Source: Bartonella taylorii 8TBB (GTDB lineage Bacteria > Pseudomonadota > Alphaproteobacteria > Rhizobiales > Rhizobiaceae). Taken from it: DNA of 64,000 bases. Numbering within the stretch: the first letter of the stretch is position 1; each line of letters starts with the position of its first letter. The position numbers were made by a program, and so were the translations under genes. The notes under the pieces were generated by a model. It made no database searches, was not told the DNA's origin, and saw nothing but the letters and a program-made list of their open reading frames with translations. The stretch lies in contig NZ_CADEAG010000003.1 of NCBI RefSeq assembly GCF_902825155.1, positions 124,001-188,000 on the forward strand, read 5' to 3'. This document shows, piece after piece, positions 47,491 through 57,019 of this stretch.

Positions 47491-49215
47491 TTATAAATAT
47501 ACCTTTATGAGTACTGCTCCGTCACCGCCGTCGCCGCCAATTTTGTCGCCTCCGTGTTTCCCATCAAAATATCCGCCGCCACCACCACCACATTCTTTAC
47601 CACCTCGACCACCGTTACCACCTTTGTAACTCTCACCACCCTGCCCCATGATAGAACCCTTGCATTGACCACCACCTCCACCGCCGCCGCCAAGAAAAGA
47701 ACTTCCACCGGTACCAGCTCTCTTGCCGTCACTTCCACTTCCTCCACCATTCCCACCAGAAAAAATAAAACTCTCCCCACTGCTGCCCTCCCTGTTTCCT
47801 CCTCCATCACCGCCTTTCCCTCCAAAGTTAACGAGAGCCATGGAGACGGAATATCCTCCTTCTGCTGTAACAAGCCCTTTGATCATTGTTCTACCACCAT
47901 TGCACAAAATGTTACTGTCGTTGCCTTGACCACCACGACCAATGTAAGCTGTTTTTAATTTATCTAAATCAGAACCTTTCATTTTAACATGCACGCATTG
48001 ACCGCCGCCGCCGCCGCCATCCTTAACGCCACCACCTCCACCACCCCAAGCCCATACTTCGATATCGGTGTCAGAAGTAATACCAGCAGGCAGTGGAATA
48101 TCTCCACTTTCCGTCATCAGAATTTCAACAGGTTTGCTTACCCCGCCACCATTGTTGCCACCGCCGCTGCTATTGCTACTATTTGCTTTAATTGAAGCCA
48201 TGAGGTCGGCTGGTGAGATAAGTGCATCTATTGTTTTTGTGCCATCAATCCAGTCTTGTTTTTCAAGAGGTTGAATGAGATCAACTTTTTTCTGCACATT
48301 GCGTGCTGTATCTTGGGCTTTATCGGCTGTTGTTTGTGCCTTAGTAGCAATGGTTTTTGCGTCCGTAGCACTTTTTTGTGCAACACTTGCCTCAGCTTGT
48401 GCCTGATCTGCTGTTTTTTGTGCTACATCAGCCGTTGTTTTTGCATCTTTCGCTGTATTTAATGCAACATCTGCAACATTTTTTGCTTCACTTGCAACAT
48501 GAATCCCTTGTTCTACATCGTCTTCAACTTTATTAATTTTTGTAATCTGTGCACGCTCTTGAGGGGTTAAAATAAGATGCGTGTTCCCCTCTTTCATATT
48601 CTCCATATCAAAGGCATCTTTTTCTATTTTATCTGGATCATAGACTGATTTTGACATACCAAAAGACTTTGAGCCTATAAAATAACTAATGGTATTTTTG
48701 AGATCTACCGGAGATATGGGATAATAAACACCTTCACTTCCCTTATGCCACTTTTCTATTGTTGGTTGGGTAGCACTCAACCATCGTAGCTTTGATCTTT
48801 CTTCTGTGGTTAAAATCTTTTTGGTAGGACCCTCGTGCATATTTTCCATAGAAAATGCATTTGAACCCACATTGTCGGGATCATATATAGCAGCCTTCAT
48901 ATCGCCAATCCCTAAAGGCGATATTTTTACCCAGCCAGCACCTGATAAAATCGCATTCTCATGCGCTTCACCACTTGCTTCAATATCGTGGATTGTGACC
49001 TTATCTTTGTAAGCAAGAGCTCCAATATCTCTCTTTGCAACAGCATCATCAGCCTTTTTCCCTTGAGCAGCAGTTGCAAAATATTCTACCTCATAAGCTG
49101 CTGCACTCCCCACTGAAACAGGTGCAAGAGCCTTACTATCTAAAACACCTTCTTTGACTTCTTTCTTTGTTGCTGGTTCAAGCTTAAATATATGCGTATG
49201 ATAGGGTAATGGCAT
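47491..49215 (-). CDS. Tail fibre/tip protein with coiled coil and polyglycine-rich end
   Basis: The 574-residue protein has two related repeats in the first half (YDPDNVGSNAFSMENMHEG near 110 and YDPDKIEKDAFDMENMKEG near 190, each followed by a TTEERSKL/TPQERAQI segment), a coiled-coil stretch of TA(D/K)xAQ-like heptads (about 240-310), and a glycine-rich domain from about 375 that starts IEVWAWGGGGGG and ends GAVLIKVYL. That last domain is the kind found in tail adhesins built of polyglycine helices. Likely receptor binding. It follows the small gene at 49222 with a six-base gap and precedes the endolysin. Confidence 0.8.
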   Translation of the reverse strand: MPLPYHTHIFKLEPATKKEVKEGVLDSKALAPVSVGSAAAYEVEYFATAAQGKKADDAVAKRDIGALAYKDKVTIHDIEASGEAHENAILSGAGWVKISPLGIGDMKAAIYDPDNVGSNAFSMENMHEGPTKKILTTEERSKLRWLSATQPTIEKWHKGSEGVYYPISPVDLKNTISYFIGSKSFGMSKSVYDPDKIEKDAFDMENMKEGNTHLILTPQERAQITKINKVEDDVEQGIHVASEAKNVADVALNTAKDAKTTADVAQKTADQAQAEASVAQKSATDAKTIATKAQTTADKAQDTARNVQKKVDLIQPLEKQDWIDGTKTIDALISPADLMASIKANSSNSSGGGNNGGGVSKPVEILMTESGDIPLPAGITSDTDIEVWAWGGGGGGVKDGGGGGGQCVHVKMKGSDLDKLKTAYIGRGGQGNDSNILCNGGRTMIKGLVTAEGGYSVSMALVNFGGKGGDGGGNREGSSGESFIFSGGNGGGSGSDGKRAGTGGSSFLGGGGGGGGQCKGSIMGQGGESYKGGNGGRGGKECGGGGGGYFDGKHGGDKIGGDGGDGAVLIKVYL

Positions 49216-49221
49216 CGCGGT

Positions 49222-49485
49222 TCATTCCTTAGTAAGTCTGTTTTTGAGATTTTTGGGGATGAGAGACTGTAATTCATCAATAAGTTTTTGCATGGTCTCT
49301 ATGCGTTGATCTGTTGCTTCTTGATATTGTGCCAAAGCACTTAAAAGATCATGCTGTATGTCGCTTTTGACAAGATCAAGCACCTTATTTAAGGGTGCAT
49401 GAACCATTCGATTGCTTGCATAAAAAAGGACGCGGATTTGCTCCGCGTCCGCAATATCATCAATAGCAGACGGATTATTGATCAT
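49222..49485 (-). CDS. Small hypothetical protein between collar and tail-tip genes
   Basis: This 87-residue protein has no domain I recognise. Residues 40-85 form a charged helix (LLSALAQYQEATDQRIETMQKLIDEL read in two parts), perhaps a coiled coil. Codons 12-20 coincide with a strong hairpin and T-run (49421-49450). The start is nine bases after the collar stop. A decayed copy of its first residues is preserved at 2785-2850, showing that it belongs with the collar gene. A tail-fibre chaperone or connector is possible by position. Confidence 0.7.
   Translation of the reverse strand: MINNPSAIDDIADAEQIRVLFYASNRMVHAPLNKVLDLVKSDIQHDLLSALAQYQEATDQRIETMQKLIDELQSLIPKNLKNRLTKE
49421..49450 (-). terminator. 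Intrinsic-terminator-like hairpin inside a coding region
   Basis: GGACGCGGA and TCCGCGTCC form a perfect 9-bp GC-rich stem with a 5-base loop, followed on the minus strand by six T residues. It begins 45 bases after the collar gene stop, but inside the first 65 bases of the next gene. It could attenuate expression of tail tip and lysis genes. Confidence 0.7.
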
Positions 49486-49494
49486 CTGAAAACC

Positions 49495-50475
49495 TTATGA
49501 TTTTATAGCATAAACAACCGTTATATTAACAGGGCGTGTTTCTGTTTCACCTGTTGAAGATATGGTTACCTTATGCGTGTGTGCCCCAGCAGGCTCTGTT
49601 ACTCCTGTGGTGTAATCAGGATCATAATATGGATTCCTTCGACCAACTCTATTCGCTGGCCATCCAAATATTTGATAGCGAAAGTTGTGGGTATGCTCCC
49701 CCGCTTCTTCAATGGTGGCAACATGTGTGTGCGATTTAAGGCAATCTTGCTGTATATCAGCAAATTTTCTATTTCTGTCTAAACCGCGACCATTGTCAAA
49801 GCCGCGCAAAAACATTCCTCTAAAGTCTGGAACTTTAAAGGTTGTATCGCTGTTTTTTCCCCATTTATCCCCTATCGCCTTGAATAATTGCGGATAATCC
49901 TTGCGTTCATAAGTAGCGCCATCACATAAAAGCCATCCGTTTGGGACTTCTTGCATAGCAAAGGTCGCAATAAATCCACAAGGAAAGGTTTCGACCTTCG
50001 GTGGTGGAATGGGGGTAGGGTTTAAAAGATACCAGCCATCAAGACCTTTTGTTGATATGCCATCATTATAGACTATTTCATAAATACCACCCATTTGTAA
50101 CTCACCACCTGTCAATGGTACTATTCCCGTGCTGGTGGCTTTATAGAGTGGCTTTGCTCCTATATTATTCATGTTTATTGTTGTCGTACCAATATTTATA
50201 CCACGCGCCTTAAAACGGATAATGATATCGTTTTTATATTTCGCTATTGGCGAAACCGTCGTCAACGTAATTGATGTTGTTTGTTCCTTTCCATTCACAA
50301 TAAACTTTGAGTCAAGAGAACCACCATTATCGGCAAGATATTCACGTATACGCTGCATCATGACCCGCGCACTATCATTAACAGAACTAGGCGGCTGCCC
50401 TTCTGCCCAATTAATGATACTATCGGAATTGGCATTTTGATCAGCTGTGAGTGACCAGTCATAAATATCAGACAT
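49495..50475 (-). CDS. Tail collar domain protein
   Basis: This 326-residue protein has an N-terminal part found in tail fibres (MSDIYDWSLTADQNANSD, then SVNDSARVMMQRIREYL) and a C-terminal tail-collar domain (MQEVPNGWLLCDGATYERKD, FRGMFLRGFDNGRGLDRNR) followed by HxH pairs (SHTHV, HTHNF, AHTHKV) that can bind metal in trimeric fibres. It overlaps the transglycosylase gene by eight bases. A degenerate second copy is at 2785-3742. Confidence 0.88.
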   Translation of the reverse strand: MSDIYDWSLTADQNANSDSIINWAEGQPPSSVNDSARVMMQRIREYLADNGGSLDSKFIVNGKEQTTSITLTTVSPIAKYKNDIIIRFKARGINIGTTTINMNNIGAKPLYKATSTGIVPLTGGELQMGGIYEIVYNDGISTKGLDGWYLLNPTPIPPPKVETFPCGFIATFAMQEVPNGWLLCDGATYERKDYPQLFKAIGDKWGKNSDTTFKVPDFRGMFLRGFDNGRGLDRNRKFADIQQDCLKSHTHVATIEEAGEHTHNFRYQIFGWPANRVGRRNPYYDPDYTTGVTEPAGAHTHKVTISSTGETETRPVNITVVYAIKS

Positions 50476-51460
50476 GATAAGCCCCCGTTCTTCTTAATAG
50501 CTCTTCGCGCAATTGCTCTTCTTTTTGCCGCCCATAGGAACCAACAGATTGCCGCCTAGAGGGATCAATGAGAGCTGTTAAATCTGTCGGGCGCCCAGTC
50601 GATTGTGAGAATCCCGCCATGACGGGTTGCTGTAACATTTGTTGCTGTACCATCTGTGCCTGCTGTTTTTGTCTTTCTCCATTCTCTCTCATTAAATGAA
50701 GCAAACCGGAAAAGCCTTTTTTAAGAGCACCTGCATCAATACCTTGCCCTTGCAATGGTGTGGTTTCCATAACCTGTCCTGTTAAATTGTCTCCGCTTTC
50801 AGGTGCCATCATTCTGTTTGGGAATGGCGTGTCATATGTCATTAATTGGTTGCCCCCTTGATCACCTTGACCCACCTGATTACCTTGAAGTGTCTTTTGA
50901 AGCCTCTCAACCCCACGCAAAGGACCCACCTCGTTTGGTGCTGCTTGTCCATTGCTTTGGTTTTGTGGTGTCATACCATTCGAAGTATCTCCCGTTTTGT
51001 TGTAAAGCCTATAAATATGATTCATAAAATCCCCTGCTGTAGCTTCCATGTTGCCACCGTTGAGTGTGACTGCCTGTCGACCTAAAAGCTGGCTTGCTGG
51101 AATATGTGGATTTTTGATAAGCTTTACTGCCCCTGCTGGTCCTTGTTGGTGTGCGAGGTAAAGCTCTGCCTCTGACGGCGCTCTGCCTAATGCTGTAGCT
51201 AAATAACGCGTATTATCCTTCGTTAACCGTGCCATAGCATCGGTTGCTTGAAAGGGATCAAACTTGTCATTCAGTTGATAGTGTTTTGCTGTTGAATCTA
51301 AAAATTGATACAGCCCCCCTGCACTGCTGTTCTTATTTCTTGCATTTGGATTACCGTTACTTTCTATCATAGCAACACGTTCAAGAAAGCTTTCTGGCAA
51401 ACCATATTTTTGTGCTGCCTGTGAGATAGCACGCTTCACATTGGGATGAAAATTGATCAT
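50468..51460 (-). CDS. Virion-associated lytic transglycosylase
   Basis: The 330-residue protein has an N-terminal SLT-type domain (about 5-130) with the catalytic glutamate in VAMIESNGNPNARN and the segments SSAGGLYQF and ELYLAHQQGPAG. The C-terminal half is Gln- and Gly-rich. Such proteins open a path through peptidoglycan during DNA entry. It starts in the stop of the 748-residue gene (TAATG) and is followed by the collar gene. Confidence 0.87.
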   Translation of the reverse strand: MINFHPNVKRAISQAAQKYGLPESFLERVAMIESNGNPNARNKNSSAGGLYQFLDSTAKHYQLNDKFDPFQATDAMARLTKDNTRYLATALGRAPSEAELYLAHQQGPAGAVKLIKNPHIPASQLLGRQAVTLNGGNMEATAGDFMNHIYRLYNKTGDTSNGMTPQNQSNGQAAPNEVGPLRGVERLQKTLQGNQVGQGDQGGNQLMTYDTPFPNRMMAPESGDNLTGQVMETTPLQGQGIDAGALKKGFSGLLHLMRENGERQKQQAQMVQQQMLQQPVMAGFSQSTGRPTDLTALIDPSRRQSVGSYGRQKEEQLREELLRRTGAYHV

Positions 51461-53706
51461 TAGTTTATAACCGTTCTATCAGCACTGCTATTCAAAAGAA
51501 TGCCAAGAAAATTGAAGAATTTTGTGTGGTCTTCTTTGGTTATTAAGCGTTTCTTTTCTGCTTCATGAAACTTCTTAATTAATTCAACGGCTTTTTCTCT
51601 TGCTAACCCAAAATCTCCTTTTTCCCGTGCTGTTATGAGAGCCGCAATATCTCTCTCAGTATCTTTATGGACGCTTGAGAATTTGCGTCCAAATTTCCCT
51701 AAGAAATTTTTTACAACTGCCTTGATGAAAGCAATCTTTCCTATACCCATAGTCTGTTGTGCCCCCCTCTCTTCCACTTCACCCATATGGTTTGGCAATC
51801 GTGCAAAAAGCTTTGTTCTTTCCACTTCTGGTCGCAACACTTTCATAAGTTGCTTGGCTTTATCCTCACCAAAAATACGCTGTAATTTTTCTTGACCATT
51901 TTGCGTGTCAAACAAACTCAAAAGACTGTGGTCAAAATTTTGTGCATTGCCTGCCGCATCCTCTAGTTGCGACCGTACACCTTTTTGAAACGCATCTTTT
52001 TCCATTAACCCCAAATCTGAAAGTTGACTGTTGATTGTGTCGAGATTAACGCTCTTCTTCAGTGCTTGCTCTCCTTGCTCTAAGGCATCACCGATAGTAC
52101 GCTCGTCATAATAAATTTTCCGTGCTTTAGCATAATCTGGAGATGACGTATCTAAAACGTCCAGAATGCGTTGTTTGAACAGAGTCAAATCTCGCGCATA
52201 TCCTTGTTTTCCTTTGATACGAGCAGAATTAATTTGATCATCCAAAACCTCTTTCATCTTATGTAAAATCCGCATATTCAGTTTTGGATATCCATTGCTC
52301 CCACTAACTGTTGCATCCGCTTCATTTGGCATTTGCGCAATTGCTTTTTTATAGGCTTTTTGGAAGGCAGGAGTTTCTTGCAACCGCGATAAATCTTTAC
52401 TGACAGCATTAGAAATAGGAGAAGCTTTCGCCCTCTCATAAAATGGTTCAGCCTTTTTCTGTGCTTGTTTGATAATCTCTTGCTTTAAATTAAGCGTATC
52501 TACTTTTGGACCCATCACATCTGTCAACGCATCCTTTACCCGCAGTGCACTCGCATCTTGTCTTTCATTCAAACGATTACTTATGAGCGAATATGTATCA
52601 TGGTCTTTTTTTGCTGCCTTAAAAGCTCTTGTAGCAAGCTCATCGTGAAGATCAATAATCATTGAATCAGGACCACGCTGTTTTAATGCCCTTTCAAGCT
52701 TATCAACACCTTCATCCCCTAAAGTTTGGCTTACATCCCTAAGCGCTCTATCGCTTATCTGAAATGCTTCTTTTTCTACACCTTGTGTTATTGGTTCAGT
52801 TTTACCAAACAATTTTCCAACTGTGTTTTTGAGAGCCTCAGGTGTTTTTTTCACAATAGCAGGCGTTTTTTTAAGTGATCTTGTCACAAAAGGCGTCACT
52901 TTTGATACACCCCTGGCAACAAATGGTGTTGCAACGCCTAGCCCCGCACCTAACCCAGCAGACACTAGAGTATCTGCAAGCCCTTCCCCCTCACCACTGC
53001 CTGCTATTCCACCATAAATGGCTCCAGCTTTTGCTGCACGCCCCAAGCTAAATTTTGCCGCCTCTTTACTTGCTACTGCTTTCATTGCTGCTTCACCTGC
53101 AGCTTTTGCCGCTGCCCGTTCCGCACCCTCTGCTAAAGCAGATTGCACCGCCCTTTCTCCTGCTGCTAAAGCTTTACTGGTTATTTGTGCTCCTGCAACA
53201 CCAGCTCTACCTCCCAGCACAACATCAGCTCCAATTGCCGCACGAGCGGCAGCAGTCGCCCCTGCCGCGGGTGGAAAGAGGGCAGAAGCAATTACGGGTG
53301 CCGCAGCACCCGCTAAATTCCCCGCAAGAGATAGATAAAAATGATCTCGGTTTGCCGCTCTTTGATAATCACGCCATCGCTTTGTCACTTCATTATATTT
53401 TTTGACTGCCTCTTTATCTCCCATCCAATAATTAATAGGTCCCAGAGGTCCCGAAGCGAATACTCCGGCTATTTCATCATCATACCCCATGGTTAACCCA
53501 TGAAGAGCACCCCATCCAAAAGCACCCGCTGCACTTGGATGTGGACCATCTTCTTCTGTTGCACCATTGTTACCTGTAACAGAACCACTTAGCCTTTCCT
53601 TATTCTTCGCGAAAAGCTCTTGAAGCTGTTCTGGTGTATAGTCACTTATATGCCCAATGACTCTTGTGTTTTTACGATTAATAAGAGGAGGAATTACTTC
53701 AGCCAT
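51460..53706 (-). CDS. Large ejection-type internal virion protein
   Basis: This 748-residue protein has a long Ala/Gly-rich, weakly hydrophobic region (about 130-290), then charged helical regions to the C-terminus. No enzymatic motif is visible. Size, composition and the place between connector and transglycosylase genes fit an internal protein ejected with DNA, as in P22-like phages. I take the ATG at 53706 (MAEVIPPLIN), which overlaps the upstream stop by eight bases; the frame extends 12 codons further. Confidence 0.72.
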   Translation of the reverse strand: MAEVIPPLINRKNTRVIGHISDYTPEQLQELFAKNKERLSGSVTGNNGATEEDGPHPSAAGAFGWGALHGLTMGYDDEIAGVFASGPLGPINYWMGDKEAVKKYNEVTKRWRDYQRAANRDHFYLSLAGNLAGAAAPVIASALFPPAAGATAAARAAIGADVVLGGRAGVAGAQITSKALAAGERAVQSALAEGAERAAAKAAGEAAMKAVASKEAAKFSLGRAAKAGAIYGGIAGSGEGEGLADTLVSAGLGAGLGVATPFVARGVSKVTPFVTRSLKKTPAIVKKTPEALKNTVGKLFGKTEPITQGVEKEAFQISDRALRDVSQTLGDEGVDKLERALKQRGPDSMIIDLHDELATRAFKAAKKDHDTYSLISNRLNERQDASALRVKDALTDVMGPKVDTLNLKQEIIKQAQKKAEPFYERAKASPISNAVSKDLSRLQETPAFQKAYKKAIAQMPNEADATVSGSNGYPKLNMRILHKMKEVLDDQINSARIKGKQGYARDLTLFKQRILDVLDTSSPDYAKARKIYYDERTIGDALEQGEQALKKSVNLDTINSQLSDLGLMEKDAFQKGVRSQLEDAAGNAQNFDHSLLSLFDTQNGQEKLQRIFGEDKAKQLMKVLRPEVERTKLFARLPNHMGEVEERGAQQTMGIGKIAFIKAVVKNFLGKFGRKFSSVHKDTERDIAALITAREKGDFGLAREKAVELIKKFHEAEKKRLITKEDHTKFFNFLGILLNSSADRTVIN

Positions 53707-55534
53707 TGGTTTGTTTCTCCTTAATGCGCCCGTCACTATCAACGAACAGCGTGCCTTCCGGCAATGCTTCTATCTGTTTTTCTAGTGGATCATTTGACTG
53801 TGCATGATTTCCCTTATTCCCCTTATAAGCATCTTCCCCATAGGCGGCTCGAACGAGCTCGTTTGTTGCTTCTGCACCACCAAAAAGAATTGCGCGCGTT
53901 GCTGCATTGGATTTGTTGAAAGTGTCAATAACTGTTTTTAACGACTTCTTCATTTGCTCTGCAGAAAGATCTTGATACAGTGCCGCTACAGAGTTTTGCA
54001 ATGCTTGCAATTCCATATTAGACAAATTCCCAAAGCCAGATGCACCATTTGGTGAAAATGCCTTTGCTTTTCTCAAGGCATCAAGCCCGATACTCGCCTT
54101 CAATGAATCGAGCATATGCCCGAAATCTTTTGCCTGAGAATTAGGAAGGAACGACATTATAGGACCAGTGAAACCAACAACATGCGGGTATTCCTCAACA
54201 ATTTTTAGCAATTCTTTAGATGCCGAAAGTATACGATTTGACCTGTCTGCTGTTTCCAAAATTCGCATTTGCGTTTGTTGGTTTTTACGCTCCTCCTCCT
54301 TCTGTTCTTGGATTAATTTATGTTCTGCACCACTGCCTGCAATTGGCACCGCACGTACGCCACCAAGTGCTTTTTTATCCTTAATATACATATAACCTGC
54401 TTCAGGCTTTGACAGCATGTTATCAGTATTCCCCCCTAATCCAGAAGCAGTGGAACGCTGTCCTCCTTGGACAGGTATAATTTTCCCTGTGCTTGTTGAG
54501 ACTTGGAAAGTCATATCCTCAGGCAATCCCTGCTCTGCCTTTTCTTCCGCTGTCAATGTTCTATAGGCTTTTTGAGGGTTTAACGTGCTGCCTATAACTT
54601 TCATGGCAAGATCTGGATATTGCACAAGGGCTTGTGCGTCTTTATCACTATATCCTTTAGAGCGTAAAAACTCAAAAATTGGTCTATTTTGAGCACGTAC
54701 ATTATTGCCCTGCCGCATAACAAGCGCCGCATTTGAAAAACTTTCTTGCGGTGTTTTTCCTGATGCTAACCCTGCAAAAAAATCCATTAAATGCTCGGAA
54801 AATTCTGATTTTCTAAAACGCTCCCATAAGCTGCTTGGGTCTGCATCTTTATGGATAAAATTTCCAACTGCGTTTACATAATCCGTTGCCTCTTCGGGCT
54901 TAGCATTTGCTTTTAAATGTTCTTCTTCTGAAATAGGCGTATGAGAAAGTTTTTCTTCATTGACAGGGCTGCTCTCCTGCGAATTTTCTGCCATAGATCT
55001 GTTGTTGATCTCTGCAATATAATCCATCACATCTTTTTGCTGTCGCCCAGCTTCATCCCCACTAGACTGATCAATGTTCGCAACAAGTGGAGATTGAGGA
55101 ATCATTGATGCAACACCTCGCTGATCTGAGAAGTCATGCTTTTGTTGCTCTGGCGCCTCTTGTATCTTAACAGTATCCTTTGAAACATCCGGTAATGGAG
55201 GCATTTGGCGCTTTAAATCATCCGTAGACATAATCAATTCTGCTGGCGTTTTTTTCCCAACTTCTCCTCCTCCTGCTTGAGAACCACGAATAAGCTCTGT
55301 AGGACTCAATTTTTGTGGAGTATTATCCCCATTGCTCACATCAAAAGGGTTTGTGCTAAAAGCAGCACGTTCTAAAAAACTTGGCTTGTATCGCCCTTCC
55401 AACGGCGTGCTTGGAGGCGTAGAAAGCTGTTCGAACAAATGCTTTGGCAATTGAGGTATGACCTGATACATCAAGGGACGCAAAAATTTTGGATCAAACA
55501 ACTTTAAAAGAGAATTTGTGTTTTCTTGTTCCAT
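53699..55534 (-). CDS. Particle protein of unknown function, probably internal virion protein
   Basis: The 611-residue protein has an N-terminal low-complexity, Pro/Gln/Ser-rich half (about 1-220) and a more ordered second half with repeated helical segments (DFFAGLASGKTPQESF, KAYRTLTAEEKAEQGLPEDM, LSNMELQALQNSVAALYQDL). I recognise no family. The start is an ATG overlapping the upstream stop (TGATG), with AAGGG upstream. By position it is an ejection or tail protein. Confidence 0.7.
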   Translation of the reverse strand: MEQENTNSLLKLFDPKFLRPLMYQVIPQLPKHLFEQLSTPPSTPLEGRYKPSFLERAAFSTNPFDVSNGDNTPQKLSPTELIRGSQAGGGEVGKKTPAELIMSTDDLKRQMPPLPDVSKDTVKIQEAPEQQKHDFSDQRGVASMIPQSPLVANIDQSSGDEAGRQQKDVMDYIAEINNRSMAENSQESSPVNEEKLSHTPISEEEHLKANAKPEEATDYVNAVGNFIHKDADPSSLWERFRKSEFSEHLMDFFAGLASGKTPQESFSNAALVMRQGNNVRAQNRPIFEFLRSKGYSDKDAQALVQYPDLAMKVIGSTLNPQKAYRTLTAEEKAEQGLPEDMTFQVSTSTGKIIPVQGGQRSTASGLGGNTDNMLSKPEAGYMYIKDKKALGGVRAVPIAGSGAEHKLIQEQKEEERKNQQTQMRILETADRSNRILSASKELLKIVEEYPHVVGFTGPIMSFLPNSQAKDFGHMLDSLKASIGLDALRKAKAFSPNGASGFGNLSNMELQALQNSVAALYQDLSAEQMKKSLKTVIDTFNKSNAATRAILFGGAEATNELVRAAYGEDAYKGNKGNHAQSNDPLEKQIEALPEGTLFVDSDGRIKEKQTNG

Positions 55535-56589
55535 CACTGCACCCTTTCCATCTCAAAGCCAAGCTTGCCATAATCCACATGCAAAAAGCCTGTCGCCTTA
55601 TGCAAGAAAACAGCTTCAGGTTTTGACTTCAAAACATCTTGTGCCATCACCCCGCGATAGCGCTCTGGATAGCCCTTGTAATTATACTCATAGAGTTTGT
55701 GTCCATTTCGCCGCCCCACTTGCACGATATTTTCTTTCGCTCTGATGTCGCTAAGCCCAGCAAAAGTACCAAGGATAGTTCCAACATTTCCAACAATCTC
55801 CCACGGATTAGGTTTTGGCTGTGGAGTCAATGTCGTCATTTGTCCTGTTCGTGTTCCATAATTTCCAGCAACAGCCCCACCAGCTGCGAGCAACTTACTT
55901 AACTGGTCCCAATCAAGATTGTTCTGCTGTTCCCATTTTTGCCGCTCTTCATCCAATTGCCGTTGATGATTGGCATCAAGCACACTCCCTCCCGTCAACG
56001 CATTGAGATTTGCCTGACCTTGACCTTGAAAGAAGTTATTGGCGCCAGCCAACTGATTTTGGTTTGCTTGGTCAATGAGACCATTGGCATTCATCATGTT
56101 GTTGACATCTTGGTTATATTGCTGTGATAAAGCTTGTGTTGCTATGCCCCCCAATTCATCAGCCAAAACCCCAGTATGCGCCCCAGAACCATAACGCCCC
56201 GCCCCCGAAAGTGAACTGTTAATCGTGTCTGTTGCTTTATTTAATGTGTTTTGAAGTGCTTCATTAAAATAAGGGTTATTCCCTACTTGTTGACCTGAAG
56301 CCATGTTCTTTAAGTTTTGGCTTGTTGCATTTTGCCCTGTGGCTATTCCATTTAAAGTGTTGTTATCATAGTTATGCGTATTATTGCTAAGCCCATTAAT
56401 CGCATTCTTTGTTTGATCACTTAACCCCGCAACACGCTGCCCGTCATAAACGGCTTTTCCGCTGCCTTGGTTATAAAAAGTCATGGCATCTTGAGCTGCG
56501 TGTTCAAAAATACCTTTTGCCCATTCAGGGGGTGCATTTGTTTGCGTCGTATTTTGGGTATTCTGGATTGGTTTAGAACTTTTTCCCAT
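55534..56589 (-). CDS. Particle protein with C-terminal S74-type chaperone domain
   Basis: The 351-residue protein has an Asn/Gln/Gly-rich N-terminal part (about 1-200) of the type found in podovirus ejection or tail proteins (PPEWAKGIFEHAAQDAMTFYN, GRYGSGAHTGVLADELGGIA) and a C-terminal peptidase S74-like domain: SDIRAKENIVQVG, YEYNYKGYPERYRGVMAQDV. The serine and lysine five residues apart that form the self-cleaving dyad are present. The domain usually acts as a trimerisation chaperone and is then cut off. Confidence 0.78.
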   Translation of the reverse strand: MGKSSKPIQNTQNTTQTNAPPEWAKGIFEHAAQDAMTFYNQGSGKAVYDGQRVAGLSDQTKNAINGLSNNTHNYDNNTLNGIATGQNATSQNLKNMASGQQVGNNPYFNEALQNTLNKATDTINSSLSGAGRYGSGAHTGVLADELGGIATQALSQQYNQDVNNMMNANGLIDQANQNQLAGANNFFQGQGQANLNALTGGSVLDANHQRQLDEERQKWEQQNNLDWDQLSKLLAAGGAVAGNYGTRTGQMTTLTPQPKPNPWEIVGNVGTILGTFAGLSDIRAKENIVQVGRRNGHKLYEYNYKGYPERYRGVMAQDVLKSKPEAVFLHKATGFLHVDYGKLGFEMERVQ

Positions 56590-56590
56590 G

Positions 56591-57019
56591 TTAAAGCTGC
56601 TTTCTATATTCTAAAAGATTAACGAAATATCCATGCGATTTAAGAGATTTTTCCCACCCTCGCCTGCCTATGATGACAAGCTCTTTTGCCCCTTTTTTCT
56701 TGTAATAGGCTTCAATCTGAGTGATAAGCTTTGTTAAGGGTGCTCCTCCCTTTCCACCAAGGGTGACAATAACCGCCCTTAATGCTCCAGTGACGAGTTC
56801 CTGTAACTGTGTTGTGACATGCGCCATAAAATTTTCATGCGCATCAACGATAATCCAAAGAACTTTTTCTCCCTTCAAAATATCGTTTAAAATGGTCTCT
56901 GTATTATAATCATCAGGGAATTTTTGATTAAAGTAAGCTATCGATTTTATGACATTCTCAAAATAGGGCGCCATTTGTTCAGCGCTCCATTTTTCTGTAT
57001 TATAGATCTTAAAATTCAT
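56591..57019 (-). CDS. GNAT-like protein of the particle cluster
   Basis: This 142-residue protein resembles the acetyltransferase-fold proteins encoded in many podovirus-like structural modules: GEKVLWIIVDAHENFMAHVTT, AVIVTLGGKGG, then LITQIEAYYKKKGAKELVIIG and RRGWEKSLKSHGYFVNLLEYR. Whether it is an enzyme is unknown. It overlaps the upstream gene by four bases and ends two bases before the S74 gene start. Confidence 0.65.
   Translation of the reverse strand: MNFKIYNTEKWSAEQMAPYFENVIKSIAYFNQKFPDDYNTETILNDILKGEKVLWIIVDAHENFMAHVTTQLQELVTGALRAVIVTLGGKGGAPLTKLITQIEAYYKKKGAKELVIIGRRGWEKSLKSHGYFVNLLEYRKQL

Noticed and set aside
47554..47958. Plus-strand frame rich in Thr/Ser/Pro opposite the tail-tip gene
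   Set aside because: It is the complement of the glycine-rich coding region; glycine codons read backwards give Pro, Ala and Thr runs. No ribosome site or family features.
53018..53405. Ala/Pro- and Leu-rich plus-strand frames opposite the ejection protein gene
   Set aside because: They are shadows of the Ala-rich region of the minus-strand gene.
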